Source of the DNA: JAENVT01 sp039931555 | GTDB taxonomy: Bacteria > Actinomycetota > Acidimicrobiia > Acidimicrobiales > Ilumatobacteraceae | Length of the DNA stretch: 64,000 bases | Reading direction: 5' to 3' | NCBI GenBank assembly: GCA_039931555.1 | Contig: JBDTRP010000116.1 | Coordinates: 1 to 64,000, forward strand | Made by a program: the position numbers and the translations under genes | Notes under the pieces: generated by a model | Told to the model about the DNA's origin: nothing | Seen by the model: only the letters and a program-made list of their open reading frames with translations | The model's database searches: none | Part shown: one piece after another, positions 27,160 to 35,317 of the stretch | How positions within the stretch are numbered: the first letter of the stretch is position 1 | How the letters are laid out: each line of letters opens with the position of its first letter

Positions 27160-28386
27160 CTAGGCGCCGGTGCCGGCTCGCTGCGCTTCGGCCCATGTCA
27201 TCCCCCTCGTCACGTCGACATCGTGAGGTAGACCCAACACGCGCTCGCTGACGATGTTGCGCTGCACGTCGCCCGTGCCGCCACCGATCGTCAGGGCCTG
27301 GCTGAACAGATAGCCGTCGTACCAACCGGGATGCAGCAGGCCGCCAGCAGGTTTGTCGGTGCCAAGGGCCCTCGTGCCGGCGCCCGGCACGAACTGCTGC
27401 AACCCGTCGCCGCCCGTCAGCATTGCTGCGGCGCCAACGAGGTCGCGCGCCAAGGCCATCACGTGCTGGCCATGCTCGTCGGCGAGGATCTTGCGCACGC
27501 TGGCTTCCGGGCCGGGCTGGTGACCCTTCAGCCTGGCGCTCAGGGTTCGCAGCCGGATGAGATCGAGCACCGTGTGCTCGATGTAGATGCCGGCAAGTCG
27601 TTGGCGCATGTGTGGGTCGGTGACCGGTCCCCGCTCAGCAACCGACTCGATCAGCTCCAGGGCTGTCGGGCCATTCCCCCACAGCACGCCGCCGGTCGAG
27701 AGCGAGATCCGTTCGTTCCCGAGCGTGACCTTGGCCAGCCGCCAGCCATCATTGACCTCGCCCACCAGGTTCGCGGCGGGTATGCGCACGTCGGTGAGGA
27801 ACACCTCGTTGAAGGTGTGCCCACCCGTCATCTCGGTGATGGGTCGGATCTCGACGCCGGGGGCTTGCATCGGGCAGATGAAGTACGAGATGCCCTTGTG
27901 CTTGGGCGCATCGGGATCAGTTCGCGCCAGCAGGATGCCGAACGCCGCGTGCTGTGCGCCGCTGGTCCAGATCTTCTGCCCGTTGACCACGAACTCGTCG
28001 CCATCGCGCACGGCACGGGTACCCAGGCCGGCCAGGTCGCTGCCGGTGCCGGGCTCGCTGAACAACTGGCACCAGAACTCCTCGCCCGACAGCATCGGCG
28101 GCAGATACCGCTTCTGCTGCTCATCGGTCCCGGCATACAGGAGCGTGGGGCCGGCCCACCCGATGCCGATCGGGTTCACCGGCCGGCGCACCTTCGCCTT
28201 CGCCAACTCGTCGTCGATGATCAGCTGATGAATCGGATCCGCACCTCGCCCCCACGGAACCGGCCATTGCGGGGCCACGAACCCGGCCTCGGCCAGTTGC
28301 CTGCTGGAGGCGCGCGGATGGGCGTCGATCCATTCGCGGACAGCCACGCGACGGGGATCATCCACTTCGGGGAGCTGGAAGTCCAT
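27160..28386 (-). CDS. Acyl-CoA dehydrogenase
   Basis: A 408-residue flavin-dependent dehydrogenase. The FAD-contact block WCQLFSEPGTGSDLAGLGTRAV lies near residue 115. VNGQKIWTSGAQHAAFGILLAR follows, with ITEMTGGHTFNEVFLTDVRIP in the middle domain. The C-terminal GGGTGDVQRNIVSERVLGLP is the flavin-binding region of the ACAD family. The sequence resembles the short acyl-CoA dehydrogenases of actinobacterial steroid and lipid catabolism. The ATG at 28386 starts the conserved N-terminal MDFQLPEVDDPRRV. A diverged, broken ACAD gene lies 1.9 kb away at 30299-30839 on the other strand. Confidence 0.93.
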   Translation of the reverse strand: MDFQLPEVDDPRRVAVREWIDAHPRASSRQLAEAGFVAPQWPVPWGRGADPIHQLIIDDELAKAKVRRPVNPIGIGWAGPTLLYAGTDEQQKRYLPPMLSGEEFWCQLFSEPGTGSDLAGLGTRAVRDGDEFVVNGQKIWTSGAQHAAFGILLARTDPDAPKHKGISYFICPMQAPGVEIRPITEMTGGHTFNEVFLTDVRIPAANLVGEVNDGWRLAKVTLGNERISLSTGGVLWGNGPTALELIESVAERGPVTDPHMRQRLAGIYIEHTVLDLIRLRTLSARLKGHQPGPEASVRKILADEHGQHVMALARDLVGAAAMLTGGDGLQQFVPGAGTRALGTDKPAGGLLHPGWYDGYLFSQALTIGGGTGDVQRNIVSERVLGLPHDVDVTRGMTWAEAQRAGTGA

Positions 28387-28472
28387 GACGAGGACTGTAA
28401 TTGCGGCGCGCAAGGATCGATCCCCCGTGCCGCCGGTTACAGAGCTGTGCCCTGAAGCGCGATGATGGCGAG

Positions 28473-29267
28473 ATGAAGTTCGGTTTCGTAGTTCCGTGGG
28501 CTGATGCCGCCGAGATCGGTGAGCTGGCTGCTGTCGCGGAACTGCACGGCTGGGACGGGTTGTTCGTGTGGGAGCCGGTGTGGGGAGTCGATGCCTGGGT
28601 GTCGCTCGCCGTCGCCACGTGTCGCACCACGACGTTGCGATTGGGCACGATGCTGACGCCATTGCCTCGACGCAAGCCGTGGGAGCTCGCCGGTCAGGTG
28701 GCCACCGTCGATCGGCTCTCCAACGGACGGGTGGTCGTCAGCGTCGGGCTCGGTGCTCCCGACAGCGGCTACGAGGCCTTCGGGGAAGAGACCGACAAGG
28801 TCGTGCGCGGACAACTGCTCGACGAAGGGCTCGACATCCTGCGAGGCCTGTGGAAGGGCCAGCCCTTCGCCCATCACGGCAAGCACTACACGATCGAGCC
28901 GAGCGACTTCCCGACGATCGGTCACACCCACCAGCAACCCGGCGTGCCGATCTGGTGCGTTGGCGCCCTCGGCTCGAAGAAGTCGATGACGCGCGCCCTG
29001 TCGTGCGACGGGTTGATCCCACAGGTGGTCGAAGACGGCAAGGCCCGGCAATGCACCTTGGAAGAGTTGCAGCACGTGCAACTCCCCGATCGCGCCTTCG
29101 ACGTGATCGTCGAGGGCGCCTGGAGCGAGCATTCACCCGCAGCGTGGGCCGAGGCTGGCGCCACGTGGTGGTTGGAGACGTTGTGGAACGCAGTCAGCGA
29201 CCCCGACGCGCTGGACTGCTCGATGAGCCGCCTGCGCCAAGGCCCACCCCGCGAAACCACCGACTGA
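28473..29267 (+). CDS. LLM class flavin/F420-type oxidoreductase
   Basis: A 264-residue luciferase-like oxidoreductase. MKFGFVVPWADAAEIGELAAVAELHGWDGLFVWE opens the barrel and RLSNGRVVVSVGLGAPDSGYEAFG holds the glycine-rich phosphate site. It is shorter than the 330-350 residues usual for the family, since the C-terminal helices appear truncated after residue 255. F420 or FMN use is not distinguishable. The gene is divergent from the acyl-CoA dehydrogenase gene, with about 86 bases between. GATGGCGAG precedes the ATG. Confidence 0.82.
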   Translation: MKFGFVVPWADAAEIGELAAVAELHGWDGLFVWEPVWGVDAWVSLAVATCRTTTLRLGTMLTPLPRRKPWELAGQVATVDRLSNGRVVVSVGLGAPDSGYEAFGEETDKVVRGQLLDEGLDILRGLWKGQPFAHHGKHYTIEPSDFPTIGHTHQQPGVPIWCVGALGSKKSMTRALSCDGLIPQVVEDGKARQCTLEELQHVQLPDRAFDVIVEGAWSEHSPAAWAEAGATWWLETLWNAVSDPDALDCSMSRLRQGPPRETTD

Positions 29268-29283
29268 CCCGCCTCGGTTCTCG

Positions 29284-29952
29284 TTACCCTGCTCGGCGCT
29301 CGCGATCAACGATCGTCAGCCGCGGCGGCTCGTCCGGCTTGGTGCTCGTTCTGCCACCGCGGCTTGTCGGCACCGCGAGGAACCAGATCAGGAACACGCT
29401 GATGATCTGCGGCAGGTGGCGCGTCTCTCCCACCAGCGGGATGCGACCGGTCGCCAGATCGACGATGGCGCCGAGCACCTGAGCCCCGGCCAGCACCATC
29501 GCAACCGGCAGGATCGATCGGGCGCGCGCCGGGCGTACGACGACGACCATCAATGCGACGCCATACGCAACCCCGAACGCGCCGAGGTGCCGCGCCGAGT
29601 GCGTGGCCACCCCTAGCTCCTCGCCGAGGATCAGCGCTGGCATGGCAAAGGCGACGACTTGCACCGCCACCACAGCCAGCACGATCCGCAGGATGCTCCA
29701 GTGCGCGGCTCGATCCGCGGCAGCGTTCAACCTGGCGATCGATCCGGAGAGATCACGCATCTCGGGCGCTGCGCTGCGCTCGATGCTCGGCGAGGACTGG
29801 ATCATGTCCTGGTACGACTGACAGCCGGCGCACCGAGCAACGTGCGCCTCAACGAGACGTTCGTCGATGCCTGCCGATTCGCCGTCGGCGATTGCCGACA
29901 GGGCATCGCGCCATCGAGAGCAATCCATGTCGTTCCAGTCGCTTGCAGGCAT
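29284..29952 (-). CDS. Zinc-finger (zf-HC2-like) membrane protein
   Basis: A 222-residue protein. Near residue 30 it shows HVARCAGC (His-x3-Cys-x2-Cys), the zinc-binding anti-sigma-type motif. It then has about four hydrophobic segments, including LRIVLAVVAVQVVAFAMPALIL, FGVAYGVALMVVVV and the tail LPQIISVFLIWFLAVP. Proteins of this class often bind and hold an ECF sigma factor. No sigma gene is adjacent; the only one in the window is about 8.7 kb away at 38651-39181. The ATG at 29952 was chosen; a GTG at 29976 would add eight residues. The target is unknown. Confidence 0.65.
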   Translation of the reverse strand: MPASDWNDMDCSRWRDALSAIADGESAGIDERLVEAHVARCAGCQSYQDMIQSSPSIERSAAPEMRDLSGSIARLNAAADRAAHWSILRIVLAVVAVQVVAFAMPALILGEELGVATHSARHLGAFGVAYGVALMVVVVRPARARSILPVAMVLAGAQVLGAIVDLATGRIPLVGETRHLPQIISVFLIWFLAVPTSRGGRTSTKPDEPPRLTIVDRERRAG

Positions 29953-30298
29953 CGATTGGTTCCCGTTCGTCACCGACAATTTCCGTTGCAACGTTACGAC
30001 CTCCGCTCGGCCGGGCGACGGCGTGCAGTAGCTGGCCGTGCGTGAGGTCGGCCCGAACACAACGCCGCATGGCAGTTCGAATGCGATCGGACCGGGAGCG
30101 AACACGCTGCGTGGTACACAGGTTCAACGGGTTCGATTCGGGTACTGGGAGTACCGAAGTCGCGCCCAACGAGTGAGCGACTGGCTCGCCGAGACAGCGC
30201 TCCGAGCCGGCGTTCGGCGCTGACATCACTGCCACGCGGTCAAGTGGCCGTGTGTGAGCAGTCGCAAGTGGCCGTCGTTGGCAGAACCTGTTGGCCGC
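29953..30298. other. Gene-poor stretch upstream of the zinc-finger gene
   Basis: No credible coding region is seen here. It contains a perfect 10-bp palindrome (cgttgcaacg) at 29984-29993, close upstream of the zinc-finger gene start and possibly an operator. It also holds one copy of the 47-bp hairpin repeat at 30121-30167. The rest appears to be decayed sequence leading into the broken acyl-CoA dehydrogenase. Confidence 0.5.
30121..30167. repeat. 47-bp hairpin repeat, copy 1
   Basis: The 47 bases match 38539-38585 at 41 positions. The core at 30137-30158 folds into a hairpin (ttcgg, a bulged g, tact, loop ggg, agta, ccgaa). The flanks ggttcaacgggttcg and tcgcgccc are shared with copy 2. 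The variable positions cluster inside the hairpin. See the entry for copy 2. Confidence 0.8.
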
Positions 30299-30839
30299 CG
30301 ACAAACGTCGCCATCCGAGCGCGACGCTGCACGCCGACCAGGTGTGATGCCAGCTGTTCGGCGAGCCCGATGCAGGCAGCGACCTCGCCGGGCTGTCGAC
30401 GAGGACGGAGCGTGACGGCGACACTTCGTGATCAATGGCCAGAAGGTGTGGCGCAGCGGCGTCCGTTACAGCAACTGGGGCATCCTGATGGCGTGCACCT
30501 GTTGGGTCCGCTGCACGAGGGGTGGAGTGTCGGCATGGCCGTGTTGACCAGCGAGCGCGGTCACATCGGCGCCAGCATCGTCGGCCTTGAGCGCCACGGG
30601 CCGATCGCCTCCGTCGCCGCGTCGCTGATGAAGCTGGGTATCACCGAGATGATGTTCGAGACGGCGGTGCTGCGGGCCTCGGTAGCCGGCGCGGATGCCA
30701 TGCTGACCAGACCCGAGGGTGCCGGCGTGCTGGCGGCACCCGGTGGGCGCATCGCCGGGGAACCAGCCAGGTCCAGCGGAACATCATCGGCGAGCGATTG
30801 CTGGGATTGTCGCGCGAGCCGAAACCGTCGGGTGCATGA
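30299..30839 (+). pseudogene. Degraded acyl-CoA dehydrogenase gene
   Basis: Conceptual pieces match an acyl-CoA dehydrogenase in order. DKRRHPSATLHADQV is followed by an in-frame TGA (30345-30347) where the family has Trp, then CQLFGEPDAGSDLAGL. A one-base deletion near 30424 breaks the frame before VINGQKVWRSG. Then GILMA joins directly to HLLGPLHEGWSVGMAVLTSERG, a missing block of about 50 residues. ERHGPIASVA joins across a second missing block to SLMKLGITEMMFETAVLRASVAGADAML. A further shift near 30750 precedes GTSQVQRNIIGERLLGLSREP and a stop at 30837-30839. At least four lesions make it certainly non-functional. It is not a recent copy of the intact gene at 27160-28386, because the residues differ throughout. 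Confidence 0.85.
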
Positions 30840-30885
30840 TGGTGGTAGCGAGTGGGTACCAGCCTGTCGAAAGGGAGCGCGACCA

Positions 30886-31167
30886 ATGAATGTCGAGAAC
30901 ACCAACTTCAGCAACGAGGCTCCACGCAAGGCCTCCGCCGACAGCAACGGGCCCAACATGACCTTGATCGGGTTCGGGATCCTCGTCGTGCTCTTCGTCG
31001 TGTTCTTCCTGCAGAACAGCGAGACCTTGCGCATCGACTTCCTGGTCTTCGAGAAGAAGACGACGATCCGCTGGTCGCTGTTGGTCGCCGTCGTGTTGGG
31101 CATCTTGATCGACAGGATCTTCACCATGTGGTGGCGCCGCCGCCGCAGCAAGCGCAACGACGCCTGA
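30886..31167 (+). CDS. LapA domain (DUF1049) small membrane protein
   Basis: A 93-residue protein with two membrane helices: LIGFGILVVLFVVFFLQN, and WSLLVAVVLGILIDRIFTMWW followed by a basic tail (RRRRSKRND). Between them lies SETLRIDFLVFEKKTTIRWSLL. This is the LapA/DUF1049 pattern (lipopolysaccharide assembly protein A domain). In actinobacteria its role is unknown. The ATG has AAGGGAG about ten bases upstream. It is the only intact gene in the decayed stretch between 29953 and 31263. Confidence 0.82.
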   Translation: MNVENTNFSNEAPRKASADSNGPNMTLIGFGILVVLFVVFFLQNSETLRIDFLVFEKKTTIRWSLLVAVVLGILIDRIFTMWWRRRRSKRNDA

Positions 31168-31263
31168 TTTCAGCCCAGCCGCTCAGTCTCGGCCAGCGTG
31201 ATGCCGGCCGCAGCCGTGGCCTGATGCTCGTTCACGGCCCACTCGGAGCACCGGCGCAGCGGC

Positions 31264-32685
31264 TCAGATCCTCACATATTCGAATTCGACCGGCTTCGCA
31301 TGGATCCCGGTCGAGGGCGGGGCCAGCCATCCGGCCACCTTCCCCGGTTCACGAACGGCGACCATCAGCGACTCGACGAACTCACGATCAACGGCGGTCG
31401 GCAACCACGACGCCACCGAGGACCCCCACTGGGCGTCGGTGAGGATGGCGCCCTTCGGGCTGATTCGACGCCTGGCGAACGTTCCGACCGAGCGATTGAA
31501 ACCGACGTGCGGCAGTTCGAGCGATGCGCCCACCTCGGCGAGCGCCCGGTTCCACCGGTCGACGCCTTTCTGGCAATCAGCGACGTAGTCGTCGCGCAAG
31601 GTTTCGTTCAGCGCCGACAGCGAACTCGCCTCGCGGGTGCTGACTTCATCGTCGGTCGCCTGTGGCACCAGACGCGTCACGCCATGCAACCGATGATCGT
31701 CGCCGCGCCGCTCCTCCTGGAAGCGACCTTTCAGCCCAGCGCCGAAGTAGTTGGCCGCGTTCGTCGATGTCTCTGCACCAAACAGGTCGAGCGAGACCGC
31801 GAAGTGGAAGTTGAGGTACCGCTGCAACGTGGCGACATCGATACCGCCGTGCGGGCGCACGTCATCGGTGTCGTGCTGCTTCATGAGTTGCACGGTGCGC
31901 TCGACGACCCGGCCGACACCTGTTGCGCCGACGAACATGTGGTGGGCCTCTTCCTTCAGCATGAAATCGCACGTGCGGGACAACGGATCGAACGCGGACT
32001 CGCGTAACGACGCCAGTTGGAACTTGCCGTCGCGATCCGTGAAGTACGTGAACATGAAGAACGACAGCCAATCCGGGGTCGGCTCGTTGAACGCGCCGAG
32101 GATCCTCGGCTTGTCGGCGTCGCCGGAGTGCCGTTCGAGCATCTCGTCGGCTTCATCACGACCGTCACGCCCGAAGTACCGGTGCAGGAGGTACACCATC
32201 GCCCACAGGTGCCGTCCCTCTTCGACGTTGACCTGGAACAGGTTGCGCAGGTCGTACAGGCTCGGCGCCGTCAGGCACAGCTTGCGCTGCTGTTCGACCG
32301 ACGCGGGCTCTGTATCGCCCTGTACGACGAGCAGTCGTCGCAAGTCGGCTCGGTACTCCCCCGGCACCTCGTGCCACACCGGCTGACCGATGTGATCGCC
32401 GAAGGCGATGCGGCGGTCGGGTTCGGGCTCGGCGAGGAAGATGCCCCACCGATACTCGGGCATGGTGACGTGGTCGAAGTTGGCCCACCCCTCCTGGCCG
32501 ACGGACACGGCCGTGCGCAGGTAGACCGGCCTGTCGTTGTACGCCACAGGGCCGAGTTGCTTCCACCAGTCGATGAACTTCGGTTGCCACGACTCGAGCG
32601 CCCGCTGCAGGCGCAGGTCGCCGGCGAGGTCGACGTTGTTGGGGATCTTGGCGTCGATGTCGACGGTGCTCATCTTCCCGGCCAT
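31264..32685 (-). CDS. boxB: Benzoyl-CoA 2,3-epoxidase subunit BoxB
   Basis: BoxB is the diiron oxygenase component that epoxidises benzoyl-CoA in the aerobic box pathway; reduced BoxA passes it electrons. The 473-residue protein contains NVEEGRHLWAMVYLLHRYFG (first Glu-x2-His diiron half) and LKEEAHHMFVGATG (second half), both as in BoxB. It also has the family N-terminus with NNVDLAGDLRLQRALESWQPKFIDWW. It lies three bases downstream of boxC on the same strand, so the two form an operon. No boxA is present in the window. The ATG at 32685 is used; an ATG four codons later is possible. Confidence 0.93.
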   Translation of the reverse strand: MAGKMSTVDIDAKIPNNVDLAGDLRLQRALESWQPKFIDWWKQLGPVAYNDRPVYLRTAVSVGQEGWANFDHVTMPEYRWGIFLAEPEPDRRIAFGDHIGQPVWHEVPGEYRADLRRLLVVQGDTEPASVEQQRKLCLTAPSLYDLRNLFQVNVEEGRHLWAMVYLLHRYFGRDGRDEADEMLERHSGDADKPRILGAFNEPTPDWLSFFMFTYFTDRDGKFQLASLRESAFDPLSRTCDFMLKEEAHHMFVGATGVGRVVERTVQLMKQHDTDDVRPHGGIDVATLQRYLNFHFAVSLDLFGAETSTNAANYFGAGLKGRFQEERRGDDHRLHGVTRLVPQATDDEVSTREASSLSALNETLRDDYVADCQKGVDRWNRALAEVGASLELPHVGFNRSVGTFARRRISPKGAILTDAQWGSSVASWLPTAVDREFVESLMVAVREPGKVAGWLAPPSTGIHAKPVEFEYVRI

Positions 32686-32688
32686 TCG

Positions 32689-34359
32689 TCACACCCTCGT
32701 TCGATCGTAAGCGGGTCGGGAACCACTGCCGAAGCGGCGCAGGGCACCCTCGGGACCCACGGCGTTCGGCCGCTGGAAGATCCAGTTCTGCCACGCAGAC
32801 AGGCGGGCGAAGATCTTGGTCTCGATGGTCTCCGGGCCGACGAAGCGGAAGTTGGCCTCCATGCCGGTCAGCGCATCGGGCGAGAAGCTGTTGCGCTCCT
32901 CGAGCATCAGTCGAACCTCGTCGTCCCAATCGAGATCGTCGAACGCGAACGTGACCAGTTCCGCATCGACCGCTGCAGACGCGTCGAGGTCCGTGCCGAT
33001 CCGCTCCCTCGCCATCGTGAAGACCGGATCTCTGCCCCAGAACCGCGTGCGCAGGCGGGTGAGGCCGTTCGACATCGGGAACGCGCCGTCGTTGACAGCC
33101 GAGAGTCGGATCATGGCCGGCGGATCGTCGTCGCGTGCGCGGCCGCCATCGAGGATCAGGGACCGATCCGCGGCCAGCACCAACTCGGCAAGCACGCCCA
33201 CGAAACAACTGCTGGGCTCGACGAGCGCGATCAGCGAACGAGCCGACGCGTCGAGCCGCTTGAGCGTGCGGGTCCACAGCAGCCGGGTCTCGCCGACGAG
33301 CCAGTGGTCGGGATCGCGGGTGAACAACTCCTCGGCCTGACTGACAGCGTCGGGACTGCCGGCGCTCGTCAAGCTCCAGGTGCCGATCGACGGTTCGTTG
33401 AATCGCAGATGCAAGATGGCATGGTCGAGCTCCAACGCTGCGCCGAGCAGCCATGCGTCGGCCCCCGCTGCAATCAGCTCGGTCCCGGTGGTCGCCTCGG
33501 TCTGGTCCGGCCCCCGCACGACGAATCGTGCACAGCCCAGTTCACGATCGATGTCGACGTCGACGAACGTGGATCGAAGCATGCCGTCGGTGATCACGGC
33601 GGACGCACCGAGCGACGGAAGGTCGATCCCTGCCATGTCGTCGGGGCGACGCGATTCGACGGCGCGAGCCGACGCCCGGGCGGCGACGAGATCGTCGAAT
33701 GCACTTCGTGGTGCGATCGCATCGACCAAACGCCACTCGAGCGCCTGCTGTCCCTTGATCCCCTCTGTGCGGGTAGCGAACACGTCGGCAAGATCTCGGC
33801 GGACGCAGCGCTTGTCGACCAGCCGTGTGAGACCGCCGGTGCCGGGTAGTACGGCGAGGAGGGGGACCTCCGGCAACGAGACCGCCGATGCGCTGTCGTC
33901 GATCAACAAGATCTCGTCGCATGCCAACGCCAACTCGTACCCACCACCGGCCGCCGTTCCGTTCACTGCAGCGATCCACACCTGGCCCGAGTTGACCGAT
34001 GCATCCTCGATGCCGTTGCGGGTCTCGTTGGTGAACTTGCAGAAGTTGACCTTGTGACCGTGGGTCGAGGTCGCCAGCATCTGGATGTTGGCCCCGGCAC
34101 AGAAGACCTTGTCGACCCCACCGGTGACGACCACGACCTTCACCTCGGGGTGCTCGAAGCGCAAGCGCTGCACGACGTCGTACAGTTCGATGTCGACGCT
34201 GAGGTCGTACGAGTTGAGCTTCAGCTCGTAGTCGTCGCGAAGTCCGGCGTTCGGTGTGACCGCCATCGTGACCGTTGCGACCGGGCCGTTGAATGCCAGC
34301 CGCCAATGTCGATACCTCGACGGATCGGTACCGAAGCTGATTGGTTGCTCAGCAGTCAC
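32689..34359 (-). CDS. boxC: Benzoyl-CoA-dihydrodiol lyase BoxC
   Basis: BoxC opens the ring of the benzoyl-CoA epoxide/dihydrodiol, releasing formate and a 3,4-dehydroadipyl-CoA semialdehyde. The 556-residue protein has two crotonase-like halves. The first carries CAGANIQMLATSTHGHKVNFCKFTNETRNGIEDAS and AAVNGTAAGGGYELALACDEILLIDD. The second carries GVLAELVLAADRSLILDG. The length is standard for BoxC. The GTG at 34359 has AAAGGGGG upstream. It is the first gene of the boxC-boxB pair and is divergent from an alpha/beta hydrolase gene 42 bases away. Confidence 0.93.
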   Translation of the reverse strand: MTAEQPISFGTDPSRYRHWRLAFNGPVATVTMAVTPNAGLRDDYELKLNSYDLSVDIELYDVVQRLRFEHPEVKVVVVTGGVDKVFCAGANIQMLATSTHGHKVNFCKFTNETRNGIEDASVNSGQVWIAAVNGTAAGGGYELALACDEILLIDDSASAVSLPEVPLLAVLPGTGGLTRLVDKRCVRRDLADVFATRTEGIKGQQALEWRLVDAIAPRSAFDDLVAARASARAVESRRPDDMAGIDLPSLGASAVITDGMLRSTFVDVDIDRELGCARFVVRGPDQTEATTGTELIAAGADAWLLGAALELDHAILHLRFNEPSIGTWSLTSAGSPDAVSQAEELFTRDPDHWLVGETRLLWTRTLKRLDASARSLIALVEPSSCFVGVLAELVLAADRSLILDGGRARDDDPPAMIRLSAVNDGAFPMSNGLTRLRTRFWGRDPVFTMARERIGTDLDASAAVDAELVTFAFDDLDWDDEVRLMLEERNSFSPDALTGMEANFRFVGPETIETKIFARLSAWQNWIFQRPNAVGPEGALRRFGSGSRPAYDRTRV

Positions 34360-34401
34360 GTCGCCCCCTTTCGTGGAGATCACGCTAGTGCTGGTAGAGA
34401 T

Positions 34402-35262
34402 GTGCCCGTGGGCCCCTCGTGGACAGTCGAGAGCAATGACGGAACGCAGATCGCCGGCTACGAGCTCGGTGGCAGCGGTGAGGTTGTGCTGATCGCCCAC
34501 GCCACCGGGTTGTGCGGTGCCATGTACCGACTGCTTGCCGACCACCTCATCGATCGGTTTCGCGTCGTGGCCTTCGACTTTCGAGGCCACGGTGATTCCA
34601 GTGGATCGCCCGACGTCGACTACGGCTGGGATCGGATGGCGGAGGACGTCGCCGCGGTCATCGAACACATCGGCGCCGTGCCCATCCACGGGTTCGGTCA
34701 CTCGATGGGCGGCGCAGCCCTGTTGCTGGCCGAGCGGAACACGCCGTCCACATTCGCGTCGATGTTCCTGTTCGAGCCGATCGTCTTTCCCGACGACACC
34801 ACAAAGGAAGCGCAGAACGTGATGGGCATCGCTGCGCGGCGCCGGCGCGCCGAGTTCGATTCGCGCGCCGATGTGCTGTACCGCTATGCAAGTCGGCCTC
34901 CGTTCAACCAGGTCCGCGCCGGCTTTCTGGCCGACTACGTCGACAACGGCTTCGCCGAGCAGCCTGACGGCCGGGTCCGTCTGAAGTGCCTGCCGGAGGT
35001 CGAAGCGCAGATCTTCGAGAACGGCCGCCAGATCGACCTCAGCGCCGTGCAGCACCTGGTGACACCGATCACCGTTGCCGTGGGACACGACGAGCCGGGC
35101 CCGAATCCTGCTCGCCTCGGACCGCCACTCGCCAGCGCCCTGGTGGGCGGCACCTTGGTTCGGTACGACCACATCGGGCACTTCGGGCCCTTGCAGGATC
35201 CGTGGACCATCGCCCACGACCTGGCGAACCACGTCGCCGGCGCCGCTCGAGACAACGTCTAG
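34402..35262 (+). CDS. Alpha/beta hydrolase
   Basis: A 286-residue alpha/beta hydrolase fold protein. The oxyanion-side block is VVLIAHATGLCGAMYRLLADHL. The nucleophile elbow is GFGHSMGGAALLLAE near residue 102, and a C-terminal His lies in RYDHIGHFGPLQDPW. No signal peptide is present. It is divergent from boxC; a role in aromatic degradation is possible, but the gene could be unrelated. The GTG at 34402 is used, with another GTG six bases further on. Both are near a GGTAGAGA element. Confidence 0.82.
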   Translation: MPVGPSWTVESNDGTQIAGYELGGSGEVVLIAHATGLCGAMYRLLADHLIDRFRVVAFDFRGHGDSSGSPDVDYGWDRMAEDVAAVIEHIGAVPIHGFGHSMGGAALLLAERNTPSTFASMFLFEPIVFPDDTTKEAQNVMGIAARRRRAEFDSRADVLYRYASRPPFNQVRAGFLADYVDNGFAEQPDGRVRLKCLPEVEAQIFENGRQIDLSAVQHLVTPITVAVGHDEPGPNPARLGPPLASALVGGTLVRYDHIGHFGPLQDPWTIAHDLANHVAGAARDNV

Positions 35263-35317
35263 CTGCACCGACGCGACGATCGTCCACTGGCGCGCACCCC
35301 TTCTCTACGATGGGTTC

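Noticed and set aside
30121..30167. tRNA-like T-arm (ggttcgattc) within the 47-bp repeat
   Set aside because: No acceptor stem, D-arm or anticodon arm can be built around it, and copy 2 does not keep the T-loop.
32017..33849. A 610-codon plus-strand frame opposite boxB and boxC
   Set aside because: Both minus-strand genes are recognised enzymes, and the antisense product has no domain.
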